From contig NZ_QEKM01000001.1 of the NCBI RefSeq assembly GCF_003096555.1, positions 1,178,001 to 1,242,000 on the forward strand: a DNA stretch of 64,000 nucleotides, in the 5' to 3' direction. Both the position numbers and the translations under genes were made by a program. The notes beneath the pieces were generated by a model. That model did no database searches. It was not told the DNA's origin and saw only the letters and a program-made list of their open reading frames with translations. Below, one piece after another: positions 30,454 to 38,545 of this stretch (positions are counted from its first letter, which is position 1; each line of letters opens with the position of its first letter). This DNA is from Simplicispira sp. 125. GTDB taxonomy: Bacteria; Pseudomonadota; Gammaproteobacteria; Burkholderiales; Burkholderiaceae_C.

Positions 30454-30744
30454 TCAAAACGCCACCCTCACCCCCCACCGTCACATTGCGCCCCATCAAC
30501 GGCGCGGCGTTCTTGATGAACGAGGTGTGCGCGTAGGCCAGCCGGTCCGTCAGGTTGTTGGCCTTCAAAAACCCTTGCCAGGGCGTGCTATTGGTCTGGC
30601 CACTGTAGCTCACGCCCAGGTTCAAGCATGCCGTAGCCGGGCGTGGCGGTTTCAAACGCCGCCACGCGGTTCTGGCGGGCCACTTGCACCCATTCGACCT
30701 GGCCTTCCCAGGCTTGCCAATGGACGTCCAGTCGCACACCGGCG
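30454..30744 (-). pseudogene. Broken copy of the znuD-like receptor 3' end (scar 1)
   Basis: About 290 bp matching 36371-36662, the last 95 or so codons of the TonB receptor (LNLGVSYSGQTN, RLAYAHTSFIK, APLMGRNVTVG). Single-base insertions break the frame near the MLN and NVTVG codons. It begins exactly at the receptor's stop codon and ends where rrm sequence takes over. Confidence 0.9.
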
Positions 30745-30821
30745 CGGGTGATTACGGCGGCTGCCGTTACTGAGCCCCGTAACCCCCTGTGAAAAACCGG
30801 CTCTGAGGAGCCGGTTTTTTT
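30745..30821 (+). pseudogene. Broken copy of the RRM gene 3' end with its terminator (scar 1)
   Basis: 77 bp matching 29071-29148: the GYGGxRY-stop codons, CCCGTAACCCCCTGTG, and the same hairpin AACCGGCTC-tgag-GAGCCGGTT with T run (30792-30821). It is joined directly to the receptor fragment at GCGCGGGTG, where both parents are similar. The terminator copy should still function for anything read from the left. Confidence 0.9.
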
Positions 30822-30853
30822 CGGCCCATGTCCATGCAATGGCCGGGCTTCAA

Positions 30854-30911
30854 TTGCTATTATTACGATAGCTATAAGCGCTTTATGGTAAAGATCTGGA
30901 GGCCAAACTTA
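30854..30911 (+). repeat. Comamonad palindromic element, copy 7
   Basis: TTGCTATTATTACGATAGCT, ATAAGCGCTTTATGGTAAAG, ATCTGGAGGCCAAACTT. It lies just beyond the copied terminator, at the left edge of the toxin-antitoxin block. Confidence 0.85.
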
Positions 30912-31031
30912 ATGCTCTTCGCGGAGACATTAGCCATTGCCCCGGCAGGGACGCCACGGCCTATTCAACACCCTGACGGAGCACAAAGCCACTGCGGCGC
31001 TGCGCACCCCCATCAACCCGACCTATCGCAA

Positions 31032-31066
31032 AATGCCATGAAATTATTTGGCATTGATGCTATATT
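31032..31066 (+). promoter_or_regulatory. Toxin-antitoxin promoter and operator
   Basis: A perfect inverted repeat AATGCCA (31032-31038) / TGGCATT (31049-31055) with a 10-bp spacer is followed by a -10 element TATATT (31061-31066). The repeat covers the -35 region, as expected for autorepression by the Xre-type antitoxin that starts at 31094. Confidence 0.75.
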
Positions 31067-31093
31067 CTTTCCTGTGAAACACAGGAGTCCGCC

Positions 31094-31465
31094 ATGCAAC
31101 CCCATATGACCCTGGCCCCGGACAAAGCGATCGTGTTGGGCAAGGCAACCATCCGTGCCGCTCATGAGATGCGTCTTTCCAATGCCGCCCTGGCGCGCGT
31201 CATTGGCCTGAGCGAACCCACCATCAGCCGCATTGCAGGCGGCCGCGGCATCGACCCGCAATCCAAGGAAGGCCAACTGGCCCTGCTGGTGGTGCGCCTG
31301 TTCCGCTCGCTGGACCCGCTGGTCGGCTCCGACGCACAAAAGCGCCACGACTGGCTGCGCAGCCACAACAAGGCGCTGAACGGCACACCCGCCGCACTCA
31401 TCGAAACCCCCACAGGCCTGGTCAACGCCCTGGCCTACCTGGACGGCATGCGGGCCGCCGCGTGA
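31094..31465 (+). CDS. Xre/MbcA/ParS-type antitoxin (DUF2384)
   Basis: 123 residues. An HTH region (about 27-47, NAALARVIGLSEPTISRIAG) is followed by the toxin-binding domain (about 82-121, DWLRSHNKALNGTPAALIET, then GLVNALAYLDGMR), the pattern of MbcA/ParS antitoxins. It neutralises the RES toxin encoded next and represses the operon. Its stop overlaps the toxin's GTG start by four bases (GTGA), the usual coupling in type II modules. Confidence 0.92.
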   Translation: MQPHMTLAPDKAIVLGKATIRAAHEMRLSNAALARVIGLSEPTISRIAGGRGIDPQSKEGQLALLVVRLFRSLDPLVGSDAQKRHDWLRSHNKALNGTPAALIETPTGLVNALAYLDGMRAAA

Positions 31466-32163
31466 CGGCCCCCACGGCGTGGCACCTCGGCTGGGTGCAC
31501 GAGCACACGCAGCCCCTGGCCATGCATGCGTTTCGCATGGTCGAAACACAGCACATCGCCGCCACCATGCGCCTGGTGGACTCCGCCGCCGAGCAGGATG
31601 TGCTGGAACACATGCTGGACGCCAGCAAGCCACCCCTGCCCCCAGAGGCCCAAGGCATCCACTACCTGCTGGCCGCGCCTTTCCGCTACCTGCCGCCCAC
31701 GGGCTCGCGCTTTCGCAGCACGCACATGCCCGGTATTTGGTACGGCGCGGACGACTCCTACTGCGCCTGCGCCGAAATCGCCTACTGGCGTCAGCGCTTC
31801 CTGCTGGACAGCGCAGGCCTCATCACGCAACACCTGTCCACCGACCACTCCCTGTACGAAGCCGCCGTGCAAGGCCGCGCCATCGACCTGCAAACACCCC
31901 CCTGGTCCCAGGCCGCAGCGCACTGGAAGCACCCCAGCGACTACACCGAAACCCAGAAGCTGGGCGCGCTGGTGCGTGCGGCAGGCAACGTGGCGTGGAT
32001 CCGCTACGCCTCGGTCCGCGCCCCGGGGCATGCGTGTGCCGCCGTATTCGCCCCCCGGAGCCTGACCCTGCTGACCCCGGAGGGCCGGTACGAGCAATGG
32101 CACTGCCACACGACACGCGACCGGGTCACGCTGTCGAATGGGCGGATGCGGTTTGATTTTTGA
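31462..32163 (+). CDS. RES-domain toxin (MbcT/ParT type)
   Basis: 233 residues from GTG 31462. The RES signature is present: RFR (Arg83/85), GIWYGA with Tyr94, CAEIAYWR with Glu105, and Ser184 in IRYAS. RES toxins modify or degrade NAD+ (MbcT) or ADP-ribosylate targets (ParT), arresting growth. With 233 residues it is at the long end of the family, having an N-terminal extension of about 60 residues with HAFRMVETQHIAATMRLVD. It shows no sign of inactivation. Confidence 0.9.
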   Translation: MTAPTAWHLGWVHEHTQPLAMHAFRMVETQHIAATMRLVDSAAEQDVLEHMLDASKPPLPPEAQGIHYLLAAPFRYLPPTGSRFRSTHMPGIWYGADDSYCACAEIAYWRQRFLLDSAGLITQHLSTDHSLYEAAVQGRAIDLQTPPWSQAAAHWKHPSDYTETQKLGALVRAAGNVAWIRYASVRAPGHACAAVFAPRSLTLLTPEGRYEQWHCHTTRDRVTLSNGRMRFDF

Positions 32164-32228
32164 GGGCAGGTTGCCGGCTGCTTGGCGCTTTCTGGGCAAA
32201 GCCGCATTCGTTCCGCGTAAGGACCACA

Positions 32229-32318
32229 ATGGGGACAGGTTCATTTCCTGCCCGAACCCAAAGGGGACGAGGGAGGCGAGCCACGCGACAGCCTCGCAGG
32301 CACCTCCTGACCCCTTTT
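32229..32318. repeat. REP-like hairpin next to a GGGGACAGGTTCATTT motif
   Basis: ATGGGGACAGGTTCATTT (32229-32246) is a short motif I associate with remnants of REP-associated transposase elements. It is followed by a long imperfect hairpin: AAAGGGG (32260-32266) pairs with CCCCTTT (32311-32317), GGGAGG pairs with CCTCCT, and GCGAG pairs with CTCGC. The right arm overlaps the stop of the GGDEF gene and may terminate it. Confidence 0.5.
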
Positions 32319-33939
32319 ATTGAAGCACGCACACGCCCAACGACTGGCTTTTGGCCCGGTACATGGCGGTGTCTGCGGCGCGCAGGTAATCGTCCACCGT
32401 CGCCAGCCTGGATGCGCTGCTGACCAAACCAATACTCGCGCCACTGCTCACGGTGTGTTCGCCGATCACATAAGGCGCTGCAAGGGCGGCGGCAATCTGC
32501 TGGGCGCGTTGGGTGGCTTCAGCGGGGTCAATGGACTCCAGCAGCACATTGAACTCGTCGCCACTCATGCGGGCCACCAGATCCACCGCCCGCACGCAGG
32601 ATTCGAGCCGCCGCGCCACCTGTTGCAATAGCTGGTCGCCCACATGGTGCCCGTAGGTGTCATTGACGGTCTTGAACCCGTTGAGATCCAGCAGAAGCAC
32701 GGCGAACATCGTGGCGCCATCGCGTACCGGCACGCCATCACCGCTCGCCGCCTCGTTCTGGTGCAGCGCGATGAGATGCGCGAGGCGATCGCGGAACAAC
32801 GGCCGGCCGGGCAAGTTGGTCAGCATGTCGTAGGAACTGCCACGTTCGGCCAGATCGCTGAGCGACCCCGCCATGCGCACCGCAACGCCGTCTTCGAACT
32901 CGGCGAGCCCGCGCCAATTGACCCACACCAGCCGCCCAGCCCCGTGGAAGGCGCGGAAATCTACCGAAAAGTTCGGGCTGTTCCCCGCCAGGTGCCTGCG
33001 GTACGCCGCCTGCACGCGCCCGCGATCCTCGGGGTCGATGAGCTTCTCAAGAAAGCGCCAGCCACCGTCATGCACATGATCGCAGTCACCCAGCCCGACG
33101 ATCTGGTGAAAGCGCCCGGACACATGCAGGGCGTCCGTTCGCAAGTTCCAATACCAGATGCCGTCGTTGGATCCGCGGGTCGCCAGCGAATAGCGGTTTT
33201 CGGAGCGCACCAACTCCAGTTCGGTGTTCTTCTGCTGGGTCACGTCGATCATCAGGCCGATCATGCGGTTCGGCCGACCCGGCTCGACCACGGCGCGGCA
33301 CAGGTCACGCACCCACACCACCTTGCCGGACTTGGCAATCAGCCGGTAACTCATCTCGTAGGCATGGCTGTGCGTGGCGTTGTAGGCGGCATCGTCGATG
33401 CGCAGGGCCTCCTCCAGATCATCGGGATGCACATGCGCCCGCCAGAAGCCCGGGTCAGCCCGCCACTCTTCCACGGAGTAACCGAACAAGCGCTCCACCT
33501 GCGGGCTCAGGAAGGTATTGCCCACCCCGATTTCAGCTTCCCACACCACGCCATCAATGGTTTCCAGCAAGCGCAGAAAGCGCTGGCGAACCTCCACCAG
33601 CACCTGCTCGGTGACCTCGGTGATTTCGATCAGCACACCCTGGCGGCTGATCACCCGCTCCGCCGCGTCCGTCTCCGGGTGGAGCTGCAGACGCACCCAG
33701 CGATAGTCCGCGCCGGCAAACCGCAGGCGGAACACCGGCATGCCCGAGCGCATGGTGCCGATGTCGTCGGGGTGCACAAATTCCAGCAGAGACCTGCCGA
33801 CCGCCGCCTCCACAGCATGGCCGGTGAGCTTCTGCCACGCAGGATTCAGATAAGTGATCTCCCACAGCGCGTCGGTCTGCACCACCGCCTCGGGTAACAG
33901 TTGCAGCAAGTTCGCGGACGGCGTCGAAGTGGTGGGCAT
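32317..33939 (-). CDS. PAS-PAS-PAS-GGDEF diguanylate cyclase
   Basis: 540 residues from ATG 33939 (a GTG frame extends to 33993). Three PAS/PAC units (starting near residues 8, 120 and 250; typical EFVHPDD, HVHPDDLEEAL, LIDPEDRGRV) precede a GGDEF domain. The active-site motif is SGDEF at 459-463 instead of GGDEF, a substitution tolerated in some active cyclases, and the I-site RxxD (RAVD) lies five residues before it. No membrane segments, so it is a cytosolic sensor. It lies in the second accessory block, an uncommon place for a c-di-GMP enzyme. Confidence 0.88.
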   Translation of the reverse strand: MPTTSTPSANLLQLLPEAVVQTDALWEITYLNPAWQKLTGHAVEAAVGRSLLEFVHPDDIGTMRSGMPVFRLRFAGADYRWVRLQLHPETDAAERVISRQGVLIEITEVTEQVLVEVRQRFLRLLETIDGVVWEAEIGVGNTFLSPQVERLFGYSVEEWRADPGFWRAHVHPDDLEEALRIDDAAYNATHSHAYEMSYRLIAKSGKVVWVRDLCRAVVEPGRPNRMIGLMIDVTQQKNTELELVRSENRYSLATRGSNDGIWYWNLRTDALHVSGRFHQIVGLGDCDHVHDGGWRFLEKLIDPEDRGRVQAAYRRHLAGNSPNFSVDFRAFHGAGRLVWVNWRGLAEFEDGVAVRMAGSLSDLAERGSSYDMLTNLPGRPLFRDRLAHLIALHQNEAASGDGVPVRDGATMFAVLLLDLNGFKTVNDTYGHHVGDQLLQQVARRLESCVRAVDLVARMSGDEFNVLLESIDPAEATQRAQQIAAALAAPYVIGEHTVSSGASIGLVSSASRLATVDDYLRAADTAMYRAKSQSLGVCVLQ

Positions 33940-34073
33940 GCAGGGCTGTCGCAAAGGGGGCAAACACATCCAACGGATAGAAAAATCAACCACGTGGGAT
34001 CAAGTATGGCACGGGTTTCTGGTGCCTGAGCCCCCTTGGTTTCGGTGGTTTGGGGCAGAGAAAGTGTGTGAGT

Positions 34074-34205
34074 CAGCAACGCCCTCCCTCGCTGCTGGCT
34101 CGCTCACATCACGACGGAATCAGCCGTCAGAACGCCACTTTCACCCCCACCGTCACATTGCGCCCCATCAAAGGCGCGGCCGTCTTGATGAAGCAGGTGT
34201 GCGCT
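34074..34205 (-). pseudogene. Second broken copy of the znuD-like receptor 3' end (scar 2)
   Basis: 132 bp matching 36318-36449, with about 53 bp beyond the receptor stop and about 26 codons before it (AAPLMGRNVTVGVKVAF-like). By eye about 90% identical. With 36318-36449 it forms direct repeats that bracket the DUF262-HEPN pair. Confidence 0.9.
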
Positions 34206-34466
34206 TGATCGCACGGAGGCTTCCTCTATCCGCCCTGGACTCGTGACGGGGCGGTGCATGTCTACCCTCAACTTGGGGGATCGTCGATATTTTATTGATA
34301 GCTACAATAAAACGTATATGTATAAAGGCTGTGCCCGAACGGAGCCTCTCTGCGTGCTACGGTCAGCTCGGGCGCGCCTCACCAGCCTTTTCAATGCGCA
34401 TTTTTCGAGGTGGTTTTACCTTCGAAAAATGACCGACTGTGTACGAAATTACAAAGGAAAATTTAG
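34206..34466 (+). promoter_or_regulatory. Upstream region of the DUF262-HEPN pair
   Basis: It contains a half palindromic element, ATTTTATTGATAGCTACAA (about 34288-34306), then an AT-rich stretch with TTGATA (34295-34300) and TATAAA (34321-34326) that could hold the promoter, although the spacing is not ideal. AAAGGA about ten bases before ATG 34467 is the ribosome-binding site. A 75-codon open frame here shows no protein-like character. Confidence 0.5.
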
Positions 34467-35582
34467 ATGAGCGCTCAAGAATTGCAGGCTGAGCTGGAAA
34501 AGGCAAAACGACAAGTCGTTACCGATGGCTATGAGATGTCGCTGGGAGAAATAGCGAGCCTCTACAAGAGTGATGAGTTGATCATTGCACCCGCTTATCA
34601 ACGCCTAATTCGCTGGGAAGATTCGCAGAAGACCCGCTTTATCGAGTCTATTTTGCTGGGACTTCCGGTCCCACCAGTATTTGTTTTTCAACGTGAAGAC
34701 GGGGTCTGGGAACTGATTGATGGTCTCCAGCGCATTTCCACTGCTCTGCATTTGATGGGGGTCTTAAAGATCAATGGAGAGCTCATTGAACCACTGGTGC
34801 TTTCTGGAACTAATTTTCTGCCTTCGCTGGAAGGCATGAAATGGTCCAGCAACCAAGCTGATGATATGAATGTTTTCAACACTCCGTTGCAACTCGAGAT
34901 CAAGAGAGCCAGAATTCGGGTGGAGATTCTGCGCAAGGAAAGCGATCACGATGCCAAGTATGAATTGTTCCAGCGTCTCAATACAGGTGGTTCAAAGCTC
35001 AGCGACCAAGAAGTGCGCAACAGCGTGCTGGTGATGCTCAATGAGAATTTCTTCAAATGGGTCCGCAACTGTTCTGCCAAGCAGGAATTCAAAGACACAA
35101 TCCAGCTTACTTCCGCGCAAGAAGAGCTGGCACAAGATAATGAAATGGTATTGCGTTTTGTCGCCTACCGGCGCGCTCCTTACACTAAGGGATTGGACGT
35201 CAACGAGTATCTAGACCTCGCAGCGCGAAAATTATGCGAGTTGACTACAGCCGAACTGGCCGAGGAGACCGATATTTTCAACTGGACTTTCGAGCTATTG
35301 TGGGCGGCGTTTTCGGGCGATGTGTTTAAACGTTGGGACGGCAATCGACATACAGGCCGATCAATGCTTGCTGCCTTCGACGTAATCACTCACGGAATGG
35401 CTGTAAACAGGCAAGCCATTATGGCCATGCCAGATGATGCTCAGCGTCATAGCTGGCTCATAGAAAAAGTTCGTGCCTTGTGGACAGACCAAATATATAC
35501 GAATTACTCTGGTCAAGGGGTGCGGGGCACAACACGCTTGGCTAATTTACTTCCATTTGCTGTAGATTATTTCAAGCCATGA
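34467..35582 (+). CDS. DUF262 (ParB/Srx-fold, GmrS-like) protein
   Basis: 371 residues. Family blocks in order: YQRLIRWEDSQKTRFIESIL (44-63) with GLPVPP, IDGLQR (84-89), and FQRLNTGGSKLSDQEVRN (168-185). These match the ParB-like nucleotide-binding/nuclease core of DUF262, as in the GmrS half of type IV GmrSD, but there is no DUF1524 HNH partner domain. The rest is helical. GC is near half, well below the neighbours, which indicates transfer. It overlaps the HEPN gene by four bases. DUF262 proteins are repeatedly found in restriction-like defence systems; in this pair it could be the sensor, a nuclease, or the regulator of the HEPN RNase. Confidence 0.88.
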   Translation: MSAQELQAELEKAKRQVVTDGYEMSLGEIASLYKSDELIIAPAYQRLIRWEDSQKTRFIESILLGLPVPPVFVFQREDGVWELIDGLQRISTALHLMGVLKINGELIEPLVLSGTNFLPSLEGMKWSSNQADDMNVFNTPLQLEIKRARIRVEILRKESDHDAKYELFQRLNTGGSKLSDQEVRNSVLVMLNENFFKWVRNCSAKQEFKDTIQLTSAQEELAQDNEMVLRFVAYRRAPYTKGLDVNEYLDLAARKLCELTTAELAEETDIFNWTFELLWAAFSGDVFKRWDGNRHTGRSMLAAFDVITHGMAVNRQAIMAMPDDAQRHSWLIEKVRALWTDQIYTNYSGQGVRGTTRLANLLPFAVDYFKP

Positions 35583-36253
35583 AAATTCGGTCCACAGAGG
35601 AGCTGATTAACTACTTGGACGATGATTTAGCTTGGCGGCGCAAAGAGATTATTGAGCTGCGTGCAGTTGCTAGATCAGCCAAGGAAAAGAAGGCAGATGT
35701 TCATGTTCGTGCAGGTATTGCCATGCTGTACGCGCACTGGGAAGGATTTATAAAAAATGCCTCCAATGCCTATGTCATTTTTGTTTCCGCAATGGGAATG
35801 AAGACGCGCGAATTGCAAGACTCATTTGTTGCTCTAAGCATCAAAACCAAGCTCACTCAGATGGGTGATAGTGGGAAATCCTCGGTGGCAGTCTCAACCA
35901 TTGCACATTTGATGTCGATGCTTGACAAACCAGCTTTACTGCCAGCCACGGGTATTACTGCAGAAGGAAATTTGAAGTCAGAAGTATTTGTCAATATTGC
36001 GGGTTGGCTCGGCATAGATATCGCCAGATATTCCGCCCGCTTCAACCTGATTGATGAAACCTTGCTGGCCTCGAGAAACAAGATCGCACATGGGGAGTAT
36101 CTCAACATTTCACCGCAGCGCTTTGACTCTCTTGCCGAGGAGATTCTAGAGGTGATGGAATGGTTCAAAACTGACCTAGAAAACGCAGCAGCGTGTAAGT
36201 CCTTCCAGCGCAAAAACAGCTCAATGATTGCTTGGGCGGCTAGCACGGCGTAG
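35579..36253 (+). CDS. HEPN RNase-like protein, MAE_28990/MAE_18760 (RiboL-PSP) family
   Basis: 224 residues, mostly helical. The block MLYAHWEGFIKNASNAYV (49-66) and the catalytic-type motif RNKIAH (Arg166-x4-His171, followed by GEY) identify this HEPN branch, predicted to be metal-independent ribonucleases. The HEPN Arg and His are intact. Translation is coupled to DUF262 through the ATGA overlap. The C-terminal 20 residues (KSFQRKNSSMIAWAASTA) are basic. No antitoxin of known type is adjacent, so DUF262 is the likely partner. Activity is inferred. Confidence 0.85.
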   Translation: MKIRSTEELINYLDDDLAWRRKEIIELRAVARSAKEKKADVHVRAGIAMLYAHWEGFIKNASNAYVIFVSAMGMKTRELQDSFVALSIKTKLTQMGDSGKSSVAVSTIAHLMSMLDKPALLPATGITAEGNLKSEVFVNIAGWLGIDIARYSARFNLIDETLLASRNKIAHGEYLNISPQRFDSLAEEILEVMEWFKTDLENAAACKSFQRKNSSMIAWAASTA

Positions 36254-36317
36254 GCCCTCAGGCTTGGCAAGCTGCCGAGAAGAATCCTTCCCTAGAGTCG
36301 GTCCTCAATTATTTGGC

Positions 36318-36449
36318 CAGCAGCGCCCTCCCCCGCCGCTGGCTTGCTCACATCACGACGGGATCACCCGTCAGAACGCCACCCTCACCCCCACCGTCAC
36401 ATTGCGCCCCATCAAAGGCGCGGCGGTCTTGATGAAGGAGGTGTGGGCG
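36318..36449. repeat. Right-hand direct repeat bracketing the DUF262-HEPN pair
   Basis: The original of scar 2: it spans the last codons and 3' flank of the intact receptor gene and matches 34074-34205 in the same orientation. Recombination between the two would excise the pair exactly and restore receptor and flank. Confidence 0.88.
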
Positions 36450-38455
36450 TAGGCCAGCCGGTCCCTCAGGTTGTGGCCCTTCAGGTACACCTGCCAGGGC
36501 ATGCCGTTGGTCTGGCCGCTGTAGCTCACGCCCAGGTTCAGCATGCCGTAGCCGGGCGTGGGCTGCTCGAAGGCGGCCACGCGGCTCTGGCGGGCCACTT
36601 GCAGCCATTCCACCTGGCCTTGCCAGGCGTTCCAGGTGGCGTCCAGGCGCAGGCCGGCGCGGGCTGGGGGGATGCGGGGGAGCAGGCTGCCGTCCGCCAG
36701 GCGGGCGCGCACGGCGTCGCCAAACAGGGTGACCCCAAAGTGGTTGTTCAGGCGCTGGCGCACCTGGGCCTCGATGCCGGTAAAGGTGGCGTTTTGCTGG
36801 GCATATTGCAGCAGTTGCAGGCCATCCAGCTCGTCGAGCGTGGCGCCGTGGATGTAACCCTGGATGCGGTTGCGGAACACGCTGACGCCGAAGGTGGTGT
36901 CGCCGCTGGTCTTGCGCAGGCTCAGGTCGATGTTGTTCGACGTTTCGGCGCGCAGGTTGGCGTCGCCGCGTTCATAGGTGGCGGTGGCCATGTGCAGGCC
37001 GCGTGCGTACAGCTCTTCGGGCGTGGGGGCGCGGCTGGCGCGGGTGAGGCTGGCGCCCAATTGGTAGCCGGGGCGGAACTTCCACACCGCGCCCAGCGAT
37101 GCGGAGGTGCCGTTGTGGCTGCGTTCGATGCCGCTGGCCGAACCTGACGCTATGGCCTGGGCCGTCTGGCGGTCGTGGCGCAGGGCGGCCTCGAAGCGCC
37201 AGTCGCCCCAGCGGTATTCCTCCAGCGCGAACAGGCCCGCGCGGCGCGTGGTGGTGGGCTGGATGTAGGCCTCGTCGCCCTCGGCGGCAAAGCGGCGTTG
37301 CGATGCCTGCACGCCCAGCAGGCCGCGCCAGCCGGCCATGGGTTCGTGTTGCAGCTCCACGCGGGCGCTGTGGGCCTTGTTCTTGAAGGTGGTGACGGGG
37401 GTGCCGTCCTCCACCTCGTCATGCTGGTAGTCGGTGGCGGCGGCGCGCAGGCGCAGGGCGGTGAAGCCGGCGAAGGGGTTGCGCAGCTCGCCCCGGATGT
37501 CCAGGCGCTCGCTGCGCAAATCCACCACGGGCACGTCGTCGTGTTCGTCTTCATGGCCGTGGTCGTGGCCGTCGTCCTCGCCATGGTGGCCGCAGTGCAG
37601 GTGGTTGCCGTGGGTGTGGCAGCCCTCAAAGCCGTGGTTGTGGCCGGGCAGGCCGTATTTGGCGGTCTGGCGGGTGTAGGCGGCGCCAAGATACCCGCGC
37701 TCGCCCACCCACGAGATGCCCACGCTGCCGGTGTCGGTGCGGTTGAAGCTGCCGGGCACCTTGCGGTCCACATGGTCGTCGTGCACCCAGCCGGGGCCCA
37801 CGCGGTAGTCGGCGGCGTCGCGCGCCACGCCTTCCACGTGCACGGCCAGGTTGCCCGTGCCGCCGGTGAGCGAGAACACGCCCGCCTTTTCGCGGGCGCC
37901 GCTGTTGGCGCGCAGTTCCAGGCTGCCTTCGTACCCCTTGGCGGGCACGGCGGTGGGCACCTTGCCGTCGAGCACGTTGACCACGCCGCCCACGGCGCCG
38001 TCGCCATGCACCAGGGCCGAGGGGCCGCGCAGCACCTCGATCTGGGTGGCGAGCAGGGGCTCGGAGACCACGGCGTGGTCGGGGCTGAGGGTGGATGCGT
38101 CGTGCAGCTCGGCGCCGTCGCTCAGCACCTTGACGCGCGGGCCGTCCATGCCCCGGATGATGGGGCGGCTGGCCCCGGCGCCGAAGTGGCTGGCGGCGAT
38201 GCCGGGCTCGCCGGCCAGGGTTTCGCCGAGCGTGGCCTCGCGGCGCTGCACGAGTTCGTCGCCTTCGAGCACGCTGGCGGGCGTGGTCATGTCGCTGGCA
38301 CCCAGTTGCAGGCCGCTGGCCGACACGGTGACGGGCGGCAGGCTGGGGGCCGGGGTTGCATCCTGGGCCTGGGCACTGCTGGCCAGGGCCAGCCAAACTG
38401 CCAGGGCGACGGGGTGCAGGGCGGGTGAAAAGGTGTTTTCAGGAAATTGCTTCAT
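36371..38455 (-). CDS. znuD: TonB-dependent receptor, ZnuD-like (zinc uptake)
   Basis: 694 residues from ATG 38455 (MKQFPENTF). A signal peptide ends near SAQAQDA. The plug domain (VTVSASGLQLGASDMTTPAS, RPIIRGMDGPRVKVLSDG, EVLRGPSALVHGDGAVGGVV) and the beta-barrel follow, and the chain ends with the outer-membrane signal Phe (VRVAF). A His-rich extracellular loop at about 272-307 (HNHGFEGCHTHGNHLHCGHH) is the zinc-trapping feature of Neisseria ZnuD. It is the last gene of the Zur operon. Its 3' end is the source of two broken copies to the left. Confidence 0.92.
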   Translation of the reverse strand: MKQFPENTFSPALHPVALAVWLALASSAQAQDATPAPSLPPVTVSASGLQLGASDMTTPASVLEGDELVQRREATLGETLAGEPGIAASHFGAGASRPIIRGMDGPRVKVLSDGAELHDASTLSPDHAVVSEPLLATQIEVLRGPSALVHGDGAVGGVVNVLDGKVPTAVPAKGYEGSLELRANSGAREKAGVFSLTGGTGNLAVHVEGVARDAADYRVGPGWVHDDHVDRKVPGSFNRTDTGSVGISWVGERGYLGAAYTRQTAKYGLPGHNHGFEGCHTHGNHLHCGHHGEDDGHDHGHEDEHDDVPVVDLRSERLDIRGELRNPFAGFTALRLRAAATDYQHDEVEDGTPVTTFKNKAHSARVELQHEPMAGWRGLLGVQASQRRFAAEGDEAYIQPTTTRRAGLFALEEYRWGDWRFEAALRHDRQTAQAIASGSASGIERSHNGTSASLGAVWKFRPGYQLGASLTRASRAPTPEELYARGLHMATATYERGDANLRAETSNNIDLSLRKTSGDTTFGVSVFRNRIQGYIHGATLDELDGLQLLQYAQQNATFTGIEAQVRQRLNNHFGVTLFGDAVRARLADGSLLPRIPPARAGLRLDATWNAWQGQVEWLQVARQSRVAAFEQPTPGYGMLNLGVSYSGQTNGMPWQVYLKGHNLRDRLAYAHTSFIKTAAPLMGRNVTVGVRVAF

Positions 38456-38545
38456 GGGAAATGCCATCGCCAGGGCACGGCAAGCGCGGTGCGGCCCGCG
38501 CACAAGCGCGCGCACCGGTACCATGGCCTGGCTCAATAATTTGAA

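Noticed and set aside
30144..30536. 130-codon plus-strand ORF in the island
   Set aside because: It runs antisense through the hypothetical ORF and the znuD fragment, so it is a by-product of the junction.
32317..33939. Degenerate, inactive GGDEF because of SGDEF
   Set aside because: SGDEF variants can be active and the I-site is kept, so inactivity is not supported.
31094..36253. Integrative element or prophage explanation for the island
   Set aside because: No integrase, transposase, tRNA gene or att-like short repeat is visible; the borders are fragments of core genes instead.
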